A stretch of DNA of 9,571 nucleotides from CAYVSF01 sp046482855 (GTDB lineage: Bacteria; Bacteroidota; Bacteroidia; Bacteroidales; UBA12077): the NCBI GenBank assembly GCA_046482855.1, contig JAWOEH010000229.1:1-9571 (forward strand), in the 5' to 3' direction. Positions 5,664 to 9,571 of the stretch are shown in pieces. The position numbers and the translations under genes are program-made. The first letter of the stretch is position 1. Each line of letters opens with the position of its first letter. The notes under the pieces were generated by a model. The model worked only from the letters and a program-made list of their open reading frames with translations, made no database searches and was not told the origin of the DNA.

Positions 5664-8309
5664 TCAGGGTGTATGCTTGTCGGCGATGGTAAAATAGAAC
5701 GTACTTCCCTTCCCGGGAGTGCTTTCAGCCCATATCTTGCCCTTGTGTTTTTCCACAAACTCTTTGCACAGAATAAGCCCGAGCCCTGAACCTTTTTCAT
5801 TTTCAGTACCCGTTTCAGTGTTTTTCCGATCAATACTAAACAGGTTGTTTCGTGTGACCTGGTTCATGCCAATACCATTGTCGGAGATGCTAATTTGGGT
5901 GTAGCCATTGGGACGTTTGGCTGTAATGGTAATTGTTCCGCCTCTTTGCGTAAATTTTGTGGCATTGGTAATGAGGTTGCGAAGAATGGTATGAAGCATG
6001 TTTCTGTCTGCCTGAATGGGGGTATCCTTAGGTATTTCGCATTTTATGGAGATTTCCTTCTGGGTAGCCGTTCCTTTGATAAGGTTCCCCACTTCACGCA
6101 CCACGTCGTTGAGAATGAGCATCTCAGGATGGAAAGCAATGCGCCCTGTTTGTGAGTTTGACCATTGCAAAAGGTTTTCCAACAACGAGTAGGCATTTTG
6201 TCCTGAGTTGTATATAGCTTCGGCCAATTCTTTGATGTCTTTTGGTTCCATGGTGTCAAGTTGTTTCAATAACAACTCCGAGATTCCCAAAATGGAATTG
6301 AACGGGTTTTTAAGATCGTGCGCAATGATACTGAAAAACTTGTCCTTTGTAGCGTTTAATTCGATGAGCTTTTGTTTGTTGGCCTTGGTTTTGCTGATGT
6401 CCTGATTGACCGTGACGATCGCTTTTTTCCCATCGATTAGGGAGGGCAACAGAGAGCCAACACTGTTCACCCACACCACGTGTCCTTCTTTATGGCGGAA
6501 CTTAATCTCTTCATTAAAGAAGGTTCTGTTGCCCTTAAATACCTGTGCAATTTTCTTTTTCAACTCTTCTCTGCTGTCGGGGTGTATGGCCAGGTAAAAT
6601 GGGTTGCCAATTTTTTCTTTATGGGTATATCCATGTATTTTTTGGGAAGATCGGTTGGTAAGCAACACTGTCCCCTCCTCATTAAAAATTGTTATACCCG
6701 CAGGGGAGGTGTTAAAAATGGAACGAAATAGTGCTTCGTTACGCTTTAGTGCCAGTTCTGTATTTTTTTGGTCTGTGATGTCATGAACAACGCCCAGGCT
6801 GCTCAGTGGTTTTCCCTCTTTGCTAAAACGGGAAGTAACACGCTGAACTACATGCCGTGTTTTTCCTTCAGGTGTTACAATTCGAAAAGTGGTTTTAAGT
6901 TTTGTATGTTTGCGCAACGATTTGAAATAAAGGTATTTGACCCGTCTTGCGTCCTCGGGGTGAATAAGCCGGGCCATTTTATTAAAGGTGGGGGTAAAGG
7001 TGCTGGGTTCTACACCAAATATCCGGAAGGTTTGGTCGGACCAGAAAAGTTGATCCTGCACAATGTTGTACTCCCAATGGCCCACATTGGCAATGGCTTG
7101 TGCCTGTTGAAGGTTTTTTTGGCTGTTGTTAAGTTGTTGCTGAATGTGCTTTTTCTCGGTAATATCCTGTTTAATGGCGATGTAATTGATTATTTGGTTT
7201 TGCGCATTCATGATGGGGGAAATAACGGCTTCTTCCCAAAAAAGCGAGCCATCTTTATGGCGGTTATAGAGTTCGCCTTTCCAGGCACGTCCTGAAGCGA
7301 GGATACTCCACATTTCCTGATAAAATTGTTTATCGTGGTAACCCGAATTGAGTATCCGTGGGTTTTGACCCAGTGCTTCCCCTTCACAATAACCTGTAAT
7401 GTTGCAAAACTGCGGGTTTACATACGTTATGGTGCCATCTGTGCCTGTAATGAGAATGGCTGCAGGACTCTGCTCTACTGCTGAGGAGAACTGTTTTAAA
7501 CTTTCAAGCGTATCCTTACGTTCCGTTATATCGCTGATGATGCCCACAATGTGAAGCAGTTTCCCATTTTTGTAAATGGCCGAAACCGACAGATCTCCCC
7601 AAAAATAGGAGCCATCTTTCCGAATAAAACGTTTCTCAATACGGTAACTGTCAATATTTCCGGTTAGTAATTCCTCAATTTTCGCTTCGCTCACGGCTCT
7701 GTCCTCGGGGTGGGTAACGTCGTTGTAGTTTGCTCCCAGTAACTCCTCGTTCTGGTAACCCAATAACTGGCACCATTCCCGATTAACAAACGTATACTTT
7801 CTATGCCTATCGAGAATGCCAATACCGACTTTCGATGTATTGAGAATGGCTTTGAGTGTTATTTCGCTCCTTTTTAGCGTCTCCTGTATGCCGATGTAGT
7901 CCGAAATATCCCTAACGCTTATGCGTAAACCCAAATATTCGTGATCTTTATACACCGTTTTAATTCTTGCTTCCACAGTCATTGCTTTCTTTTTTGCCGA
8001 AATTATGCGAAAGCTCTGCGCAGTAAAGAGTTGACGATTGACGGCTTGGAGGAAGAGCTCCCTGACACGAGGGGCGTCTTCGGGGTGAATAAAATCGGTA
8101 AGTGAAATTTTCCCCGACATCAAATTGCTGTTGCTAAGACCTGTAAAATGCTCAAAAGAGGGAGTGCTATAGAGCAATTTCCCCTTCTGATTTACAAAAA
8201 GTTCCCAGTCCTGAGTGTTGTCGACAAAGGTTTTGTAGAATGCCAATTTTTCCCTCAGATCTTTATCGTGCTCCTTTTCTCTTCCGCTTAGTGAGTTGTT
8301 GGTATTCAT
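5664..8309 (-). CDS. Soluble sensor histidine kinase with five PAS domains
   Basis: Cytosolic two-component sensor that should autophosphorylate in response to signals read by its PAS domains and pass phosphate to a response regulator encoded elsewhere. I chose the ATG at 8309 (881 residues); the frame reaches a TTG at 8324. There is no signal peptide or membrane helix. Five PAS units of about 120 residues occur at about 24-141, 147-264, 272-388, 396-516 and 524-642. Several end in the PAC-like (V/I)xDI(T/S) pattern (IISDITERK, IKQDITEKK, VVHDITDQK, VNQDISKTK), and three contain HPED. The HisKA domain follows with the phospho-acceptor His664 in IIAHDLKNPF. The ATPase domain has the N box with Asn782 (RNLITNATKF), the G1 box Asp810 (SDNGIGM) and the G2 box at about 840 (GSGLGL). 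All catalytic motifs are intact. No receiver domain, Hpt domain or LOV cysteine motif is present. There is no response regulator nearby, so it is an orphan kinase. Confidence 0.93.
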   Translation of the reverse strand: MNTNNSLSGREKEHDKDLREKLAFYKTFVDNTQDWELFVNQKGKLLYSTPSFEHFTGLSNSNLMSGKISLTDFIHPEDAPRVRELFLQAVNRQLFTAQSFRIISAKKKAMTVEARIKTVYKDHEYLGLRISVRDISDYIGIQETLKRSEITLKAILNTSKVGIGILDRHRKYTFVNREWCQLLGYQNEELLGANYNDVTHPEDRAVSEAKIEELLTGNIDSYRIEKRFIRKDGSYFWGDLSVSAIYKNGKLLHIVGIISDITERKDTLESLKQFSSAVEQSPAAILITGTDGTITYVNPQFCNITGYCEGEALGQNPRILNSGYHDKQFYQEMWSILASGRAWKGELYNRHKDGSLFWEEAVISPIMNAQNQIINYIAIKQDITEKKHIQQQLNNSQKNLQQAQAIANVGHWEYNIVQDQLFWSDQTFRIFGVEPSTFTPTFNKMARLIHPEDARRVKYLYFKSLRKHTKLKTTFRIVTPEGKTRHVVQRVTSRFSKEGKPLSSLGVVHDITDQKNTELALKRNEALFRSIFNTSPAGITIFNEEGTVLLTNRSSQKIHGYTHKEKIGNPFYLAIHPDSREELKKKIAQVFKGNRTFFNEEIKFRHKEGHVVWVNSVGSLLPSLIDGKKAIVTVNQDISKTKANKQKLIELNATKDKFFSIIAHDLKNPFNSILGISELLLKQLDTMEPKDIKELAEAIYNSGQNAYSLLENLLQWSNSQTGRIAFHPEMLILNDVVREVGNLIKGTATQKEISIKCEIPKDTPIQADRNMLHTILRNLITNATKFTQRGGTITITAKRPNGYTQISISDNGIGMNQVTRNNLFSIDRKNTETGTENEKGSGLGLILCKEFVEKHKGKIWAESTPGKGSTFYFTIADKHTP

Positions 8310-8509
8310 AATGTGATCATTCAACGGTAAAGATCGGCAAGGTCAGCATCGATGTTTTTTTTGAGACACTTCAGTGGCGCTTTGTCGATTGGTTAATGGG
8401 GTATCTTTATAGCTCCCGTCTATTTTGATACCTGCCCTTAATCTACAAAAAATTGTGCGGAAATACTAGTTTTCTGCAGCTTTTATTATCGATTAACGTG
8501 CTTATTATT

Positions 8510-8562
8510 ATCCTGTTGTGCGTGCTTAGTACAGCAGCAAGGGTGTTGAAAAACAACAGGAT
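8510..8562. repeat. Perfect 10-bp inverted repeat, 33-bp spacer
   Basis: ATCCTGTTGT (8510-8519) is matched by ACAACAGGAT (8553-8562). It has no T-run close enough on either side for a good terminator. It could be an operator or an RNA hairpin upstream of the kinase gene, or chance. Confidence 0.4.
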
Positions 8563-8599
8563 GGGTACAACTTCTTCTTGCCTACTGGTGGCGCGGGTA

Positions 8600-8642
8600 A
8601 AAAAAGTTGAAAACCAAGCCTCCCTTATGGGTTTTGGGCTTG
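8600..8642 (-). terminator. Intrinsic terminator of the propeller gene
   Basis: Read on the minus strand, CAAGCC (8642-8637) pairs with GGCTTG (8620-8615), and inside it CCC (8631-8629) pairs with GGG (8624-8622), giving a bulged two-part stem. It is followed on the minus strand by GGTTTTCAACTTTTTTT down to about 8599. It lies about 65 bp after the minus-strand stop at 8708, the right place to end that transcript. T-rich sequence on the plus side is interrupted, so it is mainly a minus-strand terminator. Confidence 0.65.
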
Positions 8643-8707
8643 ATTTTCATGCTTTTTCTTTGTCATCTATTACAGCATTACCGGGTTAGCGACAAAATGG
8701 CTGTTTT

Positions 8708-9463
8708 TTATTTTGTAAACTTAGTGGCCTTAATGGTTATTGGGTCGTGCATTTGATTTATCGAAGCTGCATCGCCATACAAGTAGTACAGGTCGGTACC
8801 TATTGCATTTACGCAAACCGGAACAACACCCTTGCTAAAATCGCCTGAAACGTGTAACCAGGTATTTCCATCGTAAACACTCAGGATAGGGTAGATTGCC
8901 GATGCGGATTCATACTTTGTAGTGGCAACAATTACATTTCCATCTGAGTCAAGGGTAAGATCATGCGGACTGGTAAACCACTCATGGGTTGTATTGGAGA
9001 TGATCTCATCGGCCGAGGAACTACTGGTAACTTTATAGATACCCCCCAAGTAACTGGATCCTGTTTCGCCAATCATGAGGTAGAGTTCGGTTGCATTTTT
9101 TGCAATTTTTATGTTCCCATTGTTTTCGTGGGTCCACTGAAGATCGGTAACCCAGGAGGAGCCGTTGAGATGCCTGATGTGAATGTCGTTGCCATTTGTA
9201 TAGGTCAGGTAAAGAACTCCGTCAAGGGTTTGAAGTTCGGGTTTGAATGCATCACTGGCAATGATGCCATTGGCATCTCCTCCTATAGTCTGCCATTTAG
9301 CGCCGTCGTACTTCATTACTTGTAGCTGATAGTCCGGGGCTTGCTTAACGGCCATGTACAACTCATCATTTAGTGCGGCTACAGTAACCCACGAAGGACT
9401 TTCTGCTTGCCCCAGATTGTTGGGCGTTAAGTTTTCTGACCAAGCTGAACCATCCCACTGGTA
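8708..9463 (-). CDS. Beta-propeller-like repeat protein, 5' end broken or frameshifted
   Basis: Function unknown. The frame is open from a TGA at 9464-9466 down to TAA at 8708-8710, 251 codons. A TTG at 9361 could be called as a start, but clear coding signal continues beyond it. Counting from 9463, a motif of the form (Y/N)-x-G-x-x-W or close recurs: QWDGSAW (Trp8), KYDGAKW (Trp57), HLNGSSW (Trp104) and VYDGNTW (Trp202), with a degenerate copy near residue 150 (GIYKVTSSSS). The spacing is about 47-49 residues, and each unit also has a (D/E)LYL-like strand (ELYMAV, VLYLTY, ELYLMI, DLYYLY). This regular period suggests a propeller of at least five blades. Such proteins in Bacteroidota are usually secreted or lipoproteins on the cell surface, which is inference. 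The lack of any plausible start, plus the stop just before the first repeat, indicates a frameshift, genuine or from sequencing. Confidence 0.7.
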   Translation of the reverse strand, partial: YQWDGSAWSENLTPNNLGQAESPSWVTVAALNDELYMAVKQAPDYQLQVMKYDGAKWQTIGGDANGIIASDAFKPELQTLDGVLYLTYTNGNDIHIRHLNGSSWVTDLQWTHENNGNIKIAKNATELYLMIGETGSSYLGGIYKVTSSSSADEIISNTTHEWFTSPHDLTLDSDGNVIVATTKYESASAIYPILSVYDGNTWLHVSGDFSKGVVPVCVNAIGTDLYYLYGDAASINQMHDPITIKATKFTK

Positions 9464-9464
9464 T

Positions 9465-9569
9465 CAAGGCCTGTAAATTTGGTATCTCAAAAGTTGGTTC
9501 TGCTTGAGGCTGGTGAGTTTTTCTTTTCGTCTCCTGACTGTTCTCTTTTTCCGCTGATTTCTCTAGGCC
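9465..9569 (-). pseudogene. Probable upstream part of the propeller gene in another frame (runs off window)
   Basis: On the minus strand this frame is open from the window edge and reads a charged, low-complexity linker (EKSAEKENSQETKRK, then QPQAEPTFEIPNLQAL) of the kind that follows the cysteine of surface lipoproteins. Dropping one base at about 9464-9466 joins ...EIPNLQAL to YQWDGSAW, the first repeat of the downstream frame. The signal peptide would lie beyond the right edge. A single-base error or a real frameshift mutation both fit. Confidence 0.42.
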
Positions 9570-9571
9570 AA

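Larger units (their letters stand above)
8310..8707. other. Intergenic region of about 400 bp between two minus-strand genes
   Basis: No convincing gene on either strand. A plus-strand frame from a TTG at 8453 to 8689 has a short hydrophobic stretch but no credible start, overlaps the terminator and resembles no family I know. The right part holds the terminator of the propeller gene; the middle holds a 10-bp inverted repeat. The kinase promoter should lie in the left part, but I could not identify a clear Bacteroidota TTG / TAnnTTTG pair. Confidence 0.6.

Noticed and set aside
5895..7295. Plus-strand ORFs opposite the histidine kinase, including one of 175 codons at 6768-7295
   Set aside because: They are antisense to conserved PAS and kinase motifs and show no domain or sensible start.
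8453..8689. Plus-strand 78-codon frame with a hydrophobic stretch
   Set aside because: It begins at a TTG without ribosome-binding signal, its C-terminal half lacks protein-like composition, and it runs through the minus-strand terminator.

Overview
The window reads as chromosomal DNA of a Bacteroidota (Bacteroidetes) bacterium. The evidence is a short ECF sigma factor of the type usual in that phylum, a zf-HC2 anti-sigma factor beside it, a secreted DUF4097-like protein, a large soluble multi-PAS histidine kinase, a GH2 beta-mannosidase, and gene starts without clear Shine-Dalgarno sequences. Composition is moderate in GC, and visibly richer in the catalytic half of the mannosidase. No RNA gene, CRISPR array, insertion sequence, integrase or prophage gene was seen.

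Layout, left to right. (1) 1-2148, plus strand: beta-mannosidase whose N-terminus lies outside the window. (2) 2332-4590, plus strand: a compact module of ECF sigma factor, membrane anti-sigma factor with a zinc-binding head and a HEAT-repeat tail, and a secreted beta-rich DUF4097-like protein, closed by a good intrinsic terminator at 4614-4645. (3) 4646-4940: non-coding except for a lipoprotein-type signal peptide that runs into a stop at its would-be lipobox, with open frames beyond; this looks like the wreck of a small lipoprotein gene and also contains two crossing inverted repeats. (4) 4941-5636, plus strand: an aspartate/glutamate racemase-family enzyme with both catalytic cysteines. (5) 5664-8309, minus strand: a cytosolic histidine kinase with five PAS domains, convergent with the racemase across 27 bp. 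(6) 8310-8707: intergenic, with a terminator for the gene to its right and several inverted repeats. (7) 8708 to the right edge, minus strand: a beta-propeller-like exported protein with repeats about 48 residues apart; its frame is broken near 9464, and a charged linker lies in another frame upstream.

Functionally, genes 2-4 are the only clear operon: sigma factor, its regulator and a probable envelope output or ligand. The mannosidase cleaves terminal beta-mannose from glycans and is probably exported. The kinase senses soluble cytoplasmic signals and has no response regulator in the window. I found no strong case for a wholly new defence or mobile system. The items most worth checking are the HEAT-tailed anti-sigma module, the wrecked lipoprotein with its crossing repeats, and the frameshifted propeller gene.
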